Both the position numbers and the translations under genes were made by a program. From positions 53,294 through 117,293 of the forward strand of contig JAFUFO010000014.1 in the NCBI GenBank assembly GCA_017469885.1: a DNA stretch of 64,000 nt, written 5' to 3'. Positions 1 to 8,171 of the stretch are shown in pieces. The stretch comes from Solobacterium sp. (lineage in GTDB: Bacteria > Bacillota_I > Bacilli_A > Erysipelotrichales > Erysipelotrichaceae). The notes beneath the pieces are model-generated. The model did no database searches and was not told the DNA's origin. It saw only the letters and a list, made by a program, of their open reading frames with translations. Every line of letters starts with the position of its first letter. Position 1 is the first letter of the stretch.

Positions 1-471
1 GGAAGGTGAGACCGTAAACGGAGAAGAGACGACTGCCAGTTCCGCAGTGCCGCGGTTTACCGCATCCGCACCTTCATTGCTGGAATGGTTGAAGATCTGA
101 ATCCGGATGCCGGGATAGCGCCGGCTGAATTCCTGAAACACCCCCAGCATGAGCACATGCAGGGCGATTTCACTGACCGCAATCGAGACATGTCCGTTTT
201 CCAGAGAGATGCTGCGCTGCACTTCGGTTTCACCAATGCGGATCTGTTCATAGGCGGCGGAGATATGCGAGTAAAGTGTTTCTCCTTCCGGCGTCAGAGT
301 GACGCCGTTTCGGGAGCGCACAAACAGCTTGCAGCCAAGCTGTGCTTCCAGGCTGTTCATTGCCCGGGTGATGTTCGGCTGATTGCTGGAAAGAATCCGG
401 GCAGCCTGGGTAAAGCTGCCGTATTTGGCCGCATGATAGAAGATGCGGTAGTAATCGTAGCTGAATGCCAT
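1..471 (-). CDS. LysR family transcriptional regulator (partial)
   Basis: Only the first 157 codons are in the window; the gene runs off the left edge. The ATG is at 471, with an AGGAGG-type ribosome site at about 475-482. Residues 1-60 form the LysR winged helix-turn-helix, visible as FYHAAKYGSF followed by a recognition region containing SSNQPNITRAM. A linker helix and the start of the effector-binding domain follow (GHVSIAVSE). It is divergent from the MATE exporter gene with 111 bases between the starts. This is the usual arrangement when a LysR protein controls its neighbour, so control of that exporter is inferred. The effector cannot be told from this half of the protein. Confidence 0.9.
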   Translation of the reverse strand, partial: MAFSYDYYRIFYHAAKYGSFTQAARILSSNQPNITRAMNSLEAQLGCKLFVRSRNGVTLTPEGETLYSHISAAYEQIRIGETEVQRSISLENGHVSIAVSEIALHVLMLGVFQEFSRRYPGIRIQIFNHSSNEGADAVNRGTAELAVVSSPFTVSPS

Positions 472-481
472 GAGATACCTC

Positions 482-532
482 CATGTCGGAATGACATGTT
501 AATAATATCAAACATACGTTATGAACATTATT
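482..532. promoter_or_regulatory. Divergent control region with inverted repeats
   Basis: The gap between the LysR and MATE starts holds two inverted repeats. CATGTC and GACATG flank five bases at 482-498. AATAAT at 501-506 pairs with ATTATT at 527-532. LysR proteins usually bind imperfect dyads in such divergent gaps, so this is the best candidate operator. No clean -35/-10 pair was identified. Confidence 0.35.
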
Positions 533-582
533 GAAAACAATGGAAAATAACCGGGTAACAGTTTTAAACACGAGGTACGGTT

Positions 583-1944
583 ATGGAAAAGGATCTGACG
601 GTCGGGAAACCCGAAACGGTATTATGGCGCTTCTGCATGCCCTTATTCGGAAGTATTATCTTCCAGCAGTTATACAACATTGCGGACAGTCTGGTCGCAG
701 GCAAGTTCATCGGCGAACAGGCCCTTGCGGCGGTAGGCAACAGCTATGAGATCACGCTGATCTTCATTGCGTTTGCCTTTGGCTCCAACATCGGCTGTTC
801 CGTCGTTGTATCCCGGGTCTTCGGCGCAAAGCGCTACGGGGAGATGAAGAGTGCGGTATCGACCGCCATGATCGCAAGCGCGGTGCTGTGCGCGCTTCTG
901 ATGGCCTTCGGAATTCTTGGCTGTACGCCGCTGCTCAATATGATTCATACTCCGGCAGAAGTATTCGCGGATTCCAAACTGTATCTCGATATCTATCTCT
1001 GGGGTCTGCCGTTTGTATTCTTCTACAACATCGCCACCGGCATCTTCTCTGCCATGGGCGATTCCAGAACACCGTTTCTGTTTCTGGCGGTTTCTTCCAC
1101 AGCCAATATCGCAATGGATATCTGGTTTGTGGCGGTCTTCCATATGGGGGTTGCCGGCGTTGCCTGGGCAACATTCATCTGCCAGGGCATCAGCTGCGTG
1201 CTGGATGTGCTGGTCGTTGCGAAGCGGCTGCGGGCGTTTAAGACCGATGAACCGGCACCGTTATTTTCCTGGAATCTGTTCCGGCAGATTGCGGTGATCG
1301 CTGTTCCCAGCATTCTCCAGCAGAGCTTCATCTCCATGGGCAACATTGTCATTCAGGGTGTGATCAACGGCTTCGGACCGGGCGTCATGGCCGGTTACTC
1401 CGCCGCAATCAAGCTGAACAATCTGGTCATCACTTCATTTACCACACTGGGCAATGGTATCTCCAACTATACCTCTCAGAACCTTGGCGCAGGCAAGCCA
1501 TCCCGCATTGCGGACGGCTTCAAAGCCGGCATAAAAATGGTATGGACGCTCTCCCTGCCGCTGTTTCTTGCCTACTTCCTGTTCGGAAGGGTATTCCTGA
1601 ATCTCTTTATTGAGAATGCGTCCAATGAGGCGGTCTCTTCCGGCATGATGTTCCTGCGCATTGTATCGCCGTTCTACTTTGTGGTTTCCGCAAAACTGGT
1701 CGCGGACGGGGTGCTGCGCGGTTCGAGCCGGATGGGCAAGTTCATGACCGCAACCTTCACTGACCTGATCCTGCGGGTCGTGCTTGCGATTGTGCTTTCC
1801 CGCACGCCGCTCGGCGCAACCGGCATCTGGTGCGCATGGCCGGTCGGCTGGATCATCGCATGTATCCTTTCGGTCCGCTATTACCGCTCCTGCGGCTACG
1901 AACAGGAGCTGCCGGCGGTAAAACCCGCACTCAACGAAGCATGA
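583..1944 (+). CDS. MATE family efflux transporter
   Basis: A 453-residue protein of normal MATE length with twelve hydrophobic segments in two homologous halves. It is expected in the cytoplasmic membrane, exporting organic cations, drugs or metabolites by cation antiport. The N-terminal region has the typical MATE opening, a short polar stretch followed by LFGSIIFQQLYNIADSLVAG. Near residue 230 the second half begins with a similar pattern (VPSILQQSFISMGN). An ATG at 583 follows CGAGGT. The gene is alone between the divergent LysR gene and a terminator, so it is probably a single-gene unit under LysR control. Unlike the MATE protein at 18644 it has no C-terminal ATPase-like domain. The substrate is unknown. 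Confidence 0.92.
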   Translation: MEKDLTVGKPETVLWRFCMPLFGSIIFQQLYNIADSLVAGKFIGEQALAAVGNSYEITLIFIAFAFGSNIGCSVVVSRVFGAKRYGEMKSAVSTAMIASAVLCALLMAFGILGCTPLLNMIHTPAEVFADSKLYLDIYLWGLPFVFFYNIATGIFSAMGDSRTPFLFLAVSSTANIAMDIWFVAVFHMGVAGVAWATFICQGISCVLDVLVVAKRLRAFKTDEPAPLFSWNLFRQIAVIAVPSILQQSFISMGNIVIQGVINGFGPGVMAGYSAAIKLNNLVITSFTTLGNGISNYTSQNLGAGKPSRIADGFKAGIKMVWTLSLPLFLAYFLFGRVFLNLFIENASNEAVSSGMMFLRIVSPFYFVVSAKLVADGVLRGSSRMGKFMTATFTDLILRVVLAIVLSRTPLGATGIWCAWPVGWIIACILSVRYYRSCGYEQELPAVKPALNEA

Positions 1945-1950
1945 TCTCTT

Positions 1951-1974
1951 ACCGGCGCAGGCCGGTTTTTCTTT
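1951..1974 (+). terminator. Intrinsic terminator after MATE gene
   Basis: ACCGGC and GCCGGT form a six-base stem around a four-base loop, followed by TTTTCTTT. It starts seven bases after the MATE stop codon. Confidence 0.85.
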
Positions 1975-2005
1975 GCGTGCATTTATATTAAATTTTTTTA
2001 CACAA

Positions 2006-2035
2006 TTGACGTAATGTTGAGAAGTCCGCTAATAT
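2006..2035 (+). promoter_or_regulatory. Promoter of nrfA
   Basis: TTGACG at 2006-2011 and TAATAT at 2030-2035 are separated by 18 bases, close to the sigma-A consensus. Transcription would begin near 2042. That excludes an upstream in-frame ATG at 2014, which lies inside the promoter, and supports the ATG at 2059. Confidence 0.7.
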
Positions 2036-2058
2036 TAAAGAACAGAGAGAACACAGAT

Positions 2059-3369
2059 ATGGACGAAAAAACAAACAAATCAAATGAACTGAAACTGTTT
2101 TTGTGTCTCGGCGTGGCTGCGGTCGCGACCGGTGTCCTCGCAGTGATGAACAATAACGCCGGACGGGCTGCCAATCCTCATCCGGTGGCGGAAGCGGGAA
2201 CGGAAAGCAGCGCTCCTGCGCTGGTTACCAATGTGGTTGCGCCGATCATCGCAGAAGGCGGAACCGGCATTACGGTCACCAAGGCGAGCGACTGGGAAGC
2301 ACAGTATCCCAATGAGTTCAGCACCTATGCGAAGAACAGTGAGAATGAAGAGCATCACAGTTATATTGAAGCGCATCCGTACATCGCGACGCTTTACAGC
2401 GGATACGGCTTTGCGATTCAGTATGAAAGTGCACGCGGTCATACCTTTGTCGTAGATGATGTGACAAGCACAGGCCGTCCGCACAAGCTGGCGAACTGCT
2501 TTACCTGCAAGACCAGTGACTTTACCGCAAAGGCACTGAATGACGGGGACAGCGCATATTCGATGGCGTTTGAAGACATGGAAGCACAGATCACCGATCC
2601 GTTCGGCTGTTTCCACTGCCACCAGAATGAGCCGGGCACCCTGTATGTAACGCATACGTATCTTGCCAACGCACTGGCGGATGACATTGATTCGCAGAAT
2701 GCACAGACACTCAGCTGCGCACAGTGCCACAGTGAGTACTACTTCGATCCGGAAACCAAGGCAACAACGCTTGGTTATGTCGGCCTTGAAAATGCGACAC
2801 CGGAAAAGATTCTGGATTACTACAACAACCTGAAAGATGCGGAAGGCAATCCGTTCGCAGATTGGGTGGATGAATCCACCGGCGTCCGCAAGCTGAAGAC
2901 CCAGCATCCGGAATTCGAAACGATTTCCGCTGCCGGCGGAATTCATCCGGACATGAGCTGCGTCACCTGCCATATGGGCACCGCAGTTGCGGAAGACGGC
3001 ACCACCTTCACGAACCACTACTGGAGCTCTCCGCTGGACAACCCGGATGTTCTGGAATCCTGTAATGCATGCCATGGCGATCTCACCGCAACGGTTGAGG
3101 CGATCCATGAAGAAATCATGGGCCGCTGCAACTCCATCGGTGAAGAACTCGCAAAGGCAAACGAGGATCTTGCGGCGGCAGTCGCGGCAGGAACCCTCAG
3201 TGAGGAAGACCTCGCAAAGGCAAGAGATCTCGCGCGTTCCGCACAGTGGTACTGGGACTTCGTATTCGTAGAGAACGGAAAAGGCGTCCACAACAAGACA
3301 CTTGCGACAGACTGCCTCGACAAAGCCGAGCAGTATCTCGGTGAACTCAACGGCGTTCTCGGCGCATAA
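2059..3369 (+). CDS. nrfA: Ammonia-forming cytochrome c nitrite reductase NrfA
   Basis: A 436-residue pentaheme enzyme that reduces nitrite to ammonium with six electrons on the outer face of the membrane. Five heme sites are visible from the chosen start: CFTCK at about 147-151 (the lysine-ligated active-site heme typical of NrfA), CFHCH at 184, CAQCH at 220 followed by the conserved SEYYF, CVTCH at 301 and CNACH at 335. QHPEFE, a conserved distal histidine motif, lies just before the fourth heme site. The N-terminus has one hydrophobic segment (LFLCLGVAAVATGVLAV), so the enzyme is exported and may stay anchored. A promoter at 2006 fixes the start. The downstream Ccs1/CcsA pair can attach the hemes. 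The usual quinol dehydrogenase partner NrfH is not in the window. Confidence 0.95.
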   Translation: MDEKTNKSNELKLFLCLGVAAVATGVLAVMNNNAGRAANPHPVAEAGTESSAPALVTNVVAPIIAEGGTGITVTKASDWEAQYPNEFSTYAKNSENEEHHSYIEAHPYIATLYSGYGFAIQYESARGHTFVVDDVTSTGRPHKLANCFTCKTSDFTAKALNDGDSAYSMAFEDMEAQITDPFGCFHCHQNEPGTLYVTHTYLANALADDIDSQNAQTLSCAQCHSEYYFDPETKATTLGYVGLENATPEKILDYYNNLKDAEGNPFADWVDESTGVRKLKTQHPEFETISAAGGIHPDMSCVTCHMGTAVAEDGTTFTNHYWSSPLDNPDVLESCNACHGDLTATVEAIHEEIMGRCNSIGEELAKANEDLAAAVAAGTLSEEDLAKARDLARSAQWYWDFVFVENGKGVHNKTLATDCLDKAEQYLGELNGVLGA

Positions 3370-3385
3370 GCGACTGATTCAAGAG

Positions 3386-3413
3386 ACCATCCGGGGTTTC
3401 CCGGATGGTTTTT
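3386..3413 (+). terminator. Intrinsic terminator after nrfA
   Basis: ACCATCCGG pairs with CCGGATGGT around a short loop, followed by five T. It separates nrfA from the next three genes, so those may have their own promoter. Confidence 0.88.
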
Positions 3414-3532
3414 AAATGGCATGCCGATGTTCGGAATGCAGGGGATAAGGGTATAATTTTCTCTGTATATCAAAACCGGAAATACGGCGCAGAGACCGGA
3501 TCTCTGCCATATAAAGATCAGAGGGGATAAGA

Positions 3533-5131
3533 ATGCGAAGGACTGCAAAAGAGCTGAATATCTGTCTGAATGAACAGGGAATCGATGCTGCCTCGGAAAC
3601 CGCACAGAACTGGATGAATGAGGCGGGTGTGGCTCATGATGATGTGCTGCGGATCCGCCTTGCGCTGGAAGAACTGCTGGATGATATTCGCCGGCATTAT
3701 GAACAGCCGGTCAATGCGGAGCTCTCGTTCCGGAAACGGATCGGCAGTTCCCTGCTTCAGATCCGCTATGAAGGCGACCGTTTTGACCCGAGCGCGCCCT
3801 CAGGAGATGAAGTGGAAGACCTGACGCAGTTTCTGCTTACGGAAATCGGCACGCAGCCGTATTACCGTCTGAGGGAAGGAACGAATGAACTGCTGTTCCG
3901 GATTCCAAGCCGGAAGCTGACGCCGGAAGTGCTGATGCTTTTATGCATTGCGGCAGGTATTGTGGTCGGTCTTGCCGGATCGCTGATTCCTTCCGGAATC
4001 CGGACCGGAATTATTGACTTCGGTCTGTCCTTTCTCTCCGGCGGATTCCTGAATCTTCTGAATACCTTCATCGGACTGATGATCTTCCTTTCCGTAGTCA
4101 ACGGAATCTGCGGCATCGGCAACGCCGCAGCGCTCGGACGGATTGGAAAGAAACTGATGCTGAGATATATCGCAATAACGTTCGTGTTTGGCCTGGTCTA
4201 TACCATCGCCGGATATTTCAGTTTCCCGCTCCATAACGGAAGCGGCGCCGGCGGCAGCCAGATTCACGCCGTTCTGGAACTGGTCTTCGGACTGCTTCCT
4301 TCAAACCCGGTAAAACCGTTTCTCGAAGGGAATACCCCGCAGATCGTACTGCTTGCGGTACTGATCGGAACGATACTTGTCCTGATGGGAAACAAGGCGG
4401 AACATGTACGCATCCTGTTTGGAGAGCTTTCCCTGCTGGTAATGCGCTGCATCTCGGTCGTCTGTATCCTTCTTCCGGTATATATCTTCTCTTCGCTGGT
4501 GATACAACTGTGGACCGGCGGACCGGATCTGTTCCTGCGCTTCTGGAAGCCGCTGGTGCTGTGCATCGTGATCTGCGCGCTTTCCATGGCTGTATACTTT
4601 GTGATCACCTGCGTGCGGCTGAAGGTGAAACCGGATGTTCTTCTGCCGAAGCTGATTCCGGATTTCCTCATCGGTCTTTCAACGTCTTCGAGCGCTGCCG
4701 CGCTTGCGAGCAGTATGGAAATCAATGAAAAGAAACTCGGCATCGATGCCTCCTTCACCAGAATGGCATCTCCGATCGGCGTCATTATCTTCCCGGCAAC
4801 TTCCACATTGATGTTCGTGCTGATTGCGGGCTTCCTTGCGGAATCCTATGGCATGCATGCGAATATCGCATGGTGGATCACGATGTGGATCGCATCCAGC
4901 CTGCTGTCGATGTCGCAGCCGCCGGTGGCGGGCGGCGTCATTTCCTGCCTGTCAATCCTGCTTATGCAGCTCAGCATTCCCCAGGAAGGACTTCCTGCCG
5001 CAGTAGCGCTGGCCATGTTAATGGACTTCTTCTGCACGGCAGCCCGTATCTTCATCCTGCATCTGGAAATGTCCCTGCAGGCAAACAACATGCATCTCAT
5101 CAATCTTGATATCTTCCGGCAGAAGCTGTAG
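3533..5131 (+). CDS. Cation:dicarboxylate symporter with N-terminal HATPase-like domain
   Basis: A 532-residue fusion. Residues 1-125 resemble the small ATPase fold of anti-sigma kinases such as RsbW: RIRLALEELLDDI is at the N-box position and a G1-like segment YEGDRFDPSAPS follows. The N-box asparagine is replaced by aspartate and no clear glycine lid box is seen, so ATP binding is uncertain. From about residue 128 the protein becomes a DAACS-type symporter with many hydrophobic segments and the serine-rich hairpin STSSSAAALASSM. Such carriers move glutamate, aspartate or C4-dicarboxylates with Na+ or H+. The gene sits between nrfA and the cytochrome c maturation genes, with an AGAGGGGAT ribosome site. 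A paralogue of the same design is at 14890. The fusion is clear; its control role is inferred. Confidence 0.85.
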   Translation: MRRTAKELNICLNEQGIDAASETAQNWMNEAGVAHDDVLRIRLALEELLDDIRRHYEQPVNAELSFRKRIGSSLLQIRYEGDRFDPSAPSGDEVEDLTQFLLTEIGTQPYYRLREGTNELLFRIPSRKLTPEVLMLLCIAAGIVVGLAGSLIPSGIRTGIIDFGLSFLSGGFLNLLNTFIGLMIFLSVVNGICGIGNAAALGRIGKKLMLRYIAITFVFGLVYTIAGYFSFPLHNGSGAGGSQIHAVLELVFGLLPSNPVKPFLEGNTPQIVLLAVLIGTILVLMGNKAEHVRILFGELSLLVMRCISVVCILLPVYIFSSLVIQLWTGGPDLFLRFWKPLVLCIVICALSMAVYFVITCVRLKVKPDVLLPKLIPDFLIGLSTSSSAAALASSMEINEKKLGIDASFTRMASPIGVIIFPATSTLMFVLIAGFLAESYGMHANIAWWITMWIASSLLSMSQPPVAGGVISCLSILLMQLSIPQEGLPAAVALAMLMDFFCTAARIFILHLEMSLQANNMHLINLDIFRQKL

Positions 5132-5158
5132 TCCGGAATTATTTACAGGAGTTTCTTA

Positions 5159-6385
5159 ATGAACAAAGTCTATCGCTATCTTACCTCCATGCAGTTTGGG
5201 CTCATTCTGCTTGGACTGATCATCCTCGTCTCGGTCGCAGGGTCCATCATTCCCCAGAACAATGAGGCGATGTACTACGTCCGGAACTATCCGAACTTCT
5301 ATCAGGCAATCTTTACCCTGAAACTGAATCAGGTCTTTTCCAGCTGGTATTTTCTGGCGCTTGTCATTCTGCTTTGTGCCAACCTTGCGGTATGTACGTT
5401 CCGGCAGCTGAAAAAAAGCATGGCGGAAGAAGCTGTTCCGGCTTCTTTTGTCCCGCAGACAACATTCAGGGAAGGCCAGGAGGCAGACGTCCGTGCGTAT
5501 CTGGAAGGTATGAAATGCAAAGCGGAGACCAACGGGGAAGTAACCCGCTATACCGGAAGGGAAATCGGAAAGTACGGTTCCTTCCTGCTTCACTTTGGCA
5601 TTCTGCTTACGGCGTTCTTCTGGGGACTTGGATCCATCATTCCGAAGATCCATGATCAGACCTGTTATCCCGGGGAATCCATCAAACTGGAGGACGGAAC
5701 ACAGATCCGTGTGGACCGCTTTTCCATCGAGGATGACACCGGCCGCCTCGACTATGCCAGTGATATTGAAATCATCCTGCCGGACGGCCGCTCATCGGGT
5801 GTGCGTACGGTAAGCGTCAATCATCCGGTCTCCATGGGCGACTACAAGATTTACCAGCAGACCTACGGCACGACCGGAAAGATCACGGTTACCGATAAAG
5901 AAGGACATTCCGATTCCTTCTATGTCGACCCGCAGGACTTCCTGTCTGCGGATGGGGAAAACGGTATCTGGTTTGACAATCTGTATCCGGGGTATGAACA
6001 GGATGAAACCGGTGCGCTGACCCTGGTCACGTCGACCAGCGGACATTATGAAAATCCGGTCTACGTATTCGTGCTCCGCAATCAGGGAGAGAGCGAACAG
6101 ATGCTGGCATTTCCGGGTGATACGGTAGATGTCGGTAATCTGACGTTCACCTTTGATGACCCGGTGGAATATCCGGGACTCCGCATCAAATACGCACCCG
6201 GCGTGATCAATCTGTTTCTGTTATTATCGGTCGTTCTGCTTACCGTCGGTCTGTATCTGATCTTCTTCCTGCGGCCGGTGAATGTCCTTGTAAGCAAAGA
6301 CGGATGTACTGCAGTGGGCAGAAATGAAGCGCTTGCGTTATCATTAAAACAACTGTTGTCAAAGGGGGATAACAAACATGCTTGA
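5159..6385 (+). CDS. resB: Cytochrome c biogenesis protein Ccs1/ResB
   Basis: A 408-residue membrane protein of cytochrome c maturation system II, which delivers heme across the membrane together with CcsA. It shows the ResB pattern: two N-terminal hydrophobic segments (MQFGLILLGLIILVSVAGSI and WYFLALVILLCANLAV), a third near residue 145, a large extracytoplasmic domain, and a last membrane segment near residue 355 (INLFLLLSVVLLTVGLYLIF). The ATG at 5159 follows CAGGAG. Its stop overlaps the ccsA start by eight bases, so the two subunits are translationally coupled. The nearby nrfA explains the need for c-type heme attachment in this organism. Confidence 0.92.
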   Translation: MNKVYRYLTSMQFGLILLGLIILVSVAGSIIPQNNEAMYYVRNYPNFYQAIFTLKLNQVFSSWYFLALVILLCANLAVCTFRQLKKSMAEEAVPASFVPQTTFREGQEADVRAYLEGMKCKAETNGEVTRYTGREIGKYGSFLLHFGILLTAFFWGLGSIIPKIHDQTCYPGESIKLEDGTQIRVDRFSIEDDTGRLDYASDIEIILPDGRSSGVRTVSVNHPVSMGDYKIYQQTYGTTGKITVTDKEGHSDSFYVDPQDFLSADGENGIWFDNLYPGYEQDETGALTLVTSTSGHYENPVYVFVLRNQGESEQMLAFPGDTVDVGNLTFTFDDPVEYPGLRIKYAPGVINLFLLLSVVLLTVGLYLIFFLRPVNVLVSKDGCTAVGRNEALALSLKQLLSKGDNKHA

Positions 6386-7190
6386 TGCACTGTTCTTTGC
6401 GGGACTGGTACTGTACTTTATTGCGATGATTCTGCAGTTTCTCGGCGCATCCTTCAAGAAGGAAGCGTTTCTGAAGTATGCCTGGTGGGTATTCCTTGCC
6501 GGCTTTGCATTTTCGACCGCCTATCTGGTCGCCCGCGGTATTGCGGCCGGCCGGGTGCCGATGTCCAATCAGTTTGAATTCGCCGCAATGTTTGCCTGGG
6601 GTATTGCGCTGATTCTGATCATTCTGAAGGAAAAGGTTCATGCGGACTGGCTCGTAACCGCAGCCATTCCGATGGTATTCCTGATTCTCTCTTATGCGGC
6701 CTTCCAGCCTAGAGGCATCAAAGATCTGATGCCTGCACTGCGGAGTGTCTGGTTCGTGTTCCATATCGGAACCGCTGCCTTCTCCTATGCATGCTTTATT
6801 CTTGCGGGCGCAGCCGGCATCCGTTATCTGTATTCCGAGAAGAACGGCGGCAGTGAAACAGATCTTGAAGCCATCGACTTCATGATCTACCGTCTGATTG
6901 CGCTCGGTCTTCTTCTGCTGACCGTTACGATCGTATCCGGTGCCATCTGGGCAGAACAGGCATGGTCTTCGTTCTGGACCTGGGATCCCAAGGAAGTATG
7001 GGCGCTCATCACCTGGCTGCTCTACAGCGTATTCCTGCATCTGCGGCTCAACCGCAAATGGAAAGGCCACCGTATGGCAGTCTTTGCGATCGCGGCGGTG
7101 CCGGTGGTACTGTTTACCTTTATTGGCGTCAACACCCTGATGCCCGGACTCCACTCCTATGGTGCCCTGGTGATCAGAGTACTGCTTTAA
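6378..7190 (+). CDS. ccsA: Cytochrome c biogenesis protein CcsA/ResC
   Basis: A 270-residue polytopic heme-handling protein, the second half of the system II cytochrome c synthetase. It has about eight hydrophobic segments. The diagnostic tryptophan-rich motif SSFWTWDPKEVWALITW is near residues 197-213, and conserved histidines lie on either side (WFVFHIGTAAF and FLHLRLNRKWKGHR). The ATG at 6378 follows AAGGGGGAT and overlaps the resB end by eight bases. With resB it forms the minimal two-protein system II. No thiol-disulfide protein (ResA or CcdA) is visible in this window, so heme-site cysteine reduction must be encoded elsewhere. Confidence 0.93.
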   Translation: MLDALFFAGLVLYFIAMILQFLGASFKKEAFLKYAWWVFLAGFAFSTAYLVARGIAAGRVPMSNQFEFAAMFAWGIALILIILKEKVHADWLVTAAIPMVFLILSYAAFQPRGIKDLMPALRSVWFVFHIGTAAFSYACFILAGAAGIRYLYSEKNGGSETDLEAIDFMIYRLIALGLLLLTVTIVSGAIWAEQAWSSFWTWDPKEVWALITWLLYSVFLHLRLNRKWKGHRMAVFAIAAVPVVLFTFIGVNTLMPGLHSYGALVIRVLL

Positions 7191-7214
7191 TTCACGGAAT
7201 GACAAACAGCGGAC

Positions 7215-7241
7215 ACGAACATCCTGCAGGATGTTCGTTTT
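7215..7241 (+). terminator. Terminator after ccsA
   Basis: A perfect 24-base inverted repeat centred on CCTGCAGG (arms beginning ACGAACATCC) is followed by a T-rich tract. It ends the symporter-resB-ccsA unit. Confidence 0.75.
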
Positions 7242-7262
7242 CGTGAAAGAGGAGTATAACGT

Positions 7263-8108
7263 ATGGCAAATTCAAAGGCTGACCCAATCCGTCTGGTGCT
7301 CTGTGATATTGACGGGACCCTGTATGACTGGGACCGCATCCTGAGCCCGCGGACCATTGCGGACATCAACCGCCTTCATGAGGAAGGCTATGGCTTCGGT
7401 ATCGCTTCGGGAAGGCCGTACGAAGAACTGATTCATTACGCGGAAGACTGGGGCTTTTCCTTTCCGTTTGACATCATCATCGGACTCAACGGCGCGGAGC
7501 TGTACATCGAGCGCACAAAGAAGCTGTATTCCTATTACAAGCTTTCCAGAGAAACGCTGAAAAAGACGATGGACGTCATGTCCCGGTTTGAGGCAAATCC
7601 CTTCATGTACTGGCACGGCAAGCTGCTTGCGGTAAAGATGGATGCGATGATCATCAAATCGTCGAAGACCTCGCAGCGGGAGATCGTCATTGCGAAGGAT
7701 CCTTCCGAACTGTATGCGGAGGAGAATGTGAAGATCATGTTCCGGATGAGTGAAGAGGAAACAGCCCGTGCAGAAGCCTGGCTTGCGGAACATCCCGATC
7801 CGGACTATGCGGCCTTCAAGACGCAGAGCACGCTGATCGAGTTCATGGACCCGCGCCTTTCCAAAGGATTTGCGATCCGGGAAATGCAGAAACTCGGAGA
7901 GTATGAACCGCATGAGATTCTCGCCTTCGGCGATACGACCAACGACAACTCCATGCTGGAGGAAGCAGGATGGGGTGTATGTCTTGCCAACGGCAGTGAT
8001 GATACCAAGGCATGTGCGGATGATGTGACCCGATACTCCTGCAGGGATGATGGATTTGCGGATTATCTGGAGTCCTGGCTGTTCAGGGAAGAAAGCGGGA
8101 AAAACTGA
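7263..8108 (+). CDS. HAD superfamily hydrolase, Cof type
   Basis: A 281-residue cytoplasmic phosphatase of the HAD IIB/Cof group, which act on sugar phosphates, nucleotides or cofactor precursors. Motif I is DIDGTLYD at about residues 14-21, with both catalytic aspartates. Motif II serine is in GIASGRPYEE. Motif III lysine is probably in the SKGFAIREM segment, and motif IV is FGDTTNDNSM near residue 222. The central part forms the cap domain that sets specificity. An AAGAGGAG ribosome site precedes the ATG at 7263, and a terminator isolates the gene from ccsA. The substrate is not predictable. A second Cof-type gene lies at 42951. Confidence 0.9.
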   Translation: MANSKADPIRLVLCDIDGTLYDWDRILSPRTIADINRLHEEGYGFGIASGRPYEELIHYAEDWGFSFPFDIIIGLNGAELYIERTKKLYSYYKLSRETLKKTMDVMSRFEANPFMYWHGKLLAVKMDAMIIKSSKTSQREIVIAKDPSELYAEENVKIMFRMSEEETARAEAWLAEHPDPDYAAFKTQSTLIEFMDPRLSKGFAIREMQKLGEYEPHEILAFGDTTNDNSMLEEAGWGVCLANGSDDTKACADDVTRYSCRDDGFADYLESWLFREESGKN

Positions 8109-8171
8109 TATAATAGTCGGCAGACAGCCGTAAACATATTTATAATGTTACGGGAAAAGGAAAACAGAACT

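Noticed and set aside
2014..2058. Upstream in-frame ATG for nrfA
   Set aside because: It lies inside the TTGACG/TAATAT promoter, so it would not be on the transcript.
2080..3291. Long minus-strand open frame of about 400 codons opposite nrfA
   Set aside because: It lies wholly opposite a gene with five heme motifs, has no recognisable domain, and reflects the codon bias of the coding strand.
8145..8171. Earlier ATG for the SH3 surface protein
   Set aside because: It overlaps a TATAAT-like element and has no ribosome site, while the ATG at 8172 has one.
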